A DNA stretch of 64,000 nucleotides from Bacillota bacterium (GTDB lineage: Bacteria > Bacillota > Clostridia > Acetivibrionales > DSM-1351). The notes beneath the pieces were generated by a model that was not told where the DNA came from, made no database searches, and worked only from the letters and a program-made list of their open reading frames with translations. Below, in pieces: positions 63,954 to 64,000 of the stretch (the stretch's first letter is position 1; each line of letters begins with the position of its first letter). The stretch is taken from NCBI GenBank assembly GCA_023416275.1, contig JAEZIB010000038.1, positions 22,448 through 86,447 on the forward strand. Direction: 5' to 3'. The translations under genes were made by a program, and so were the position numbers.

Positions 63954-64000
63954 ATTAATTTGAGAGTTTGATCCTGGCTCAGGACGAACGCTGGCGGCGT
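63954..64000 (+). rRNA. rrs: 16S ribosomal RNA, 5' end
   Basis: TTGAGAGTTTGATCCTGGCT and GGACGAACGCTGGCGGCGT are the universal start of bacterial 16S rRNA. The gene continues beyond the window. The exact mature 5' end is estimated. Confidence 0.97.

Overview
The window is a 64 kb piece of a low-GC, spore-forming Firmicutes chromosome, most likely a Clostridia member close to the Ruminiclostridium (Clostridium cluster III) group. This placement is inference. It rests on the AT-rich DNA, strong GGAGG ribosome binding sites, TTG/GTG starts, sporulation genes (GerW/YtfJ with its DUF2953 partner, a GerMN lipoprotein), a CIRCE-controlled groESL operon, a short HisG that needs HisZ, and a stand-alone Ku/ligase/polymerase end-joining set. 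Nothing looks like prophage, plasmid or CRISPR. The last ~45 bases are the 5' end of a 16S rRNA gene, preceded by two strong promoters.

Layout. 1-7.7 kb: the end of a YacL-type PIN-TRAM gene and ispD, facing a divergent ispF; a secreted SH3-CAP protein; then minus-strand RluA-type pseudouridine synthase, a nucleotidyltransferase/phosphomannomutase-like fusion, a small stress-type protein and GtrA. 7.9-20.3 kb: UV endonuclease, a 38-residue protein, a PfkB sugar kinase, Tex, membrane and small acidic proteins of unknown role, a Cys-rich double-hairpin membrane protein, a thioredoxin-reductase-like flavoprotein, a sensor kinase and a GerMN lipoprotein. 20.7-39.8 kb: FmdB zinc ribbon, ku-ligase-polymerase, galE, a nucleotidyltransferase, a zinc-ribbon protein, long HPF, an LtaS-like enzyme, a shikimate-kinase-like ATPase, PcrA, a secreted beta-helix protein, an ECF sigma/anti-sigma pair, ytfI/ytfJ and pirin. 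40.0-51.7 kb: histidine cluster hisZ-G-D-C-B-purC-hisH-A-F-IE plus a TPR protein; only a histidinol-phosphate phosphatase is missing. 51.8-64 kb: groES-groEL, a small membrane protein, IMP dehydrogenase, greA, lysS, a J-like membrane protein, and a partner-switching set (STAS antagonist, two HATPase kinases, SigB/F-type sigma) leading to the rRNA operon.

The most unusual content is between the genes. Three families of structured dispersed repeats occupy many intergenic gaps. Family 1 (~155 bp, seven copies, ends TTATAACG/CGTTATAA) always lies just downstream of plus-strand genes in the same orientation, and its copies differ by paired, compensatory substitutions, the signature of a conserved RNA fold. 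Family 2 (~100-225 bp, about a dozen whole or partial copies) starts with TAGCTCGAAAA, whose TAG is the actual stop codon of two upstream genes. It carries up to three hairpins, also with compensatory changes, and ends in a GGAGG that is the ribosome binding site of the next gene. It precedes hisZ, hisD, hisC, hisH, ku, a nucleotidyltransferase and a small coiled-coil gene, and resembles a portable stop-hairpin-RBS cassette. Family 3 (~155 bp, ends GTCAATTAC/GTAATTGAC) brackets the sensor kinase gene in direct orientation. A cluster of DnaA boxes upstream of the hpf gene is a further unexplained signal.

Genes were assigned by reading protein motifs; no database search was run.
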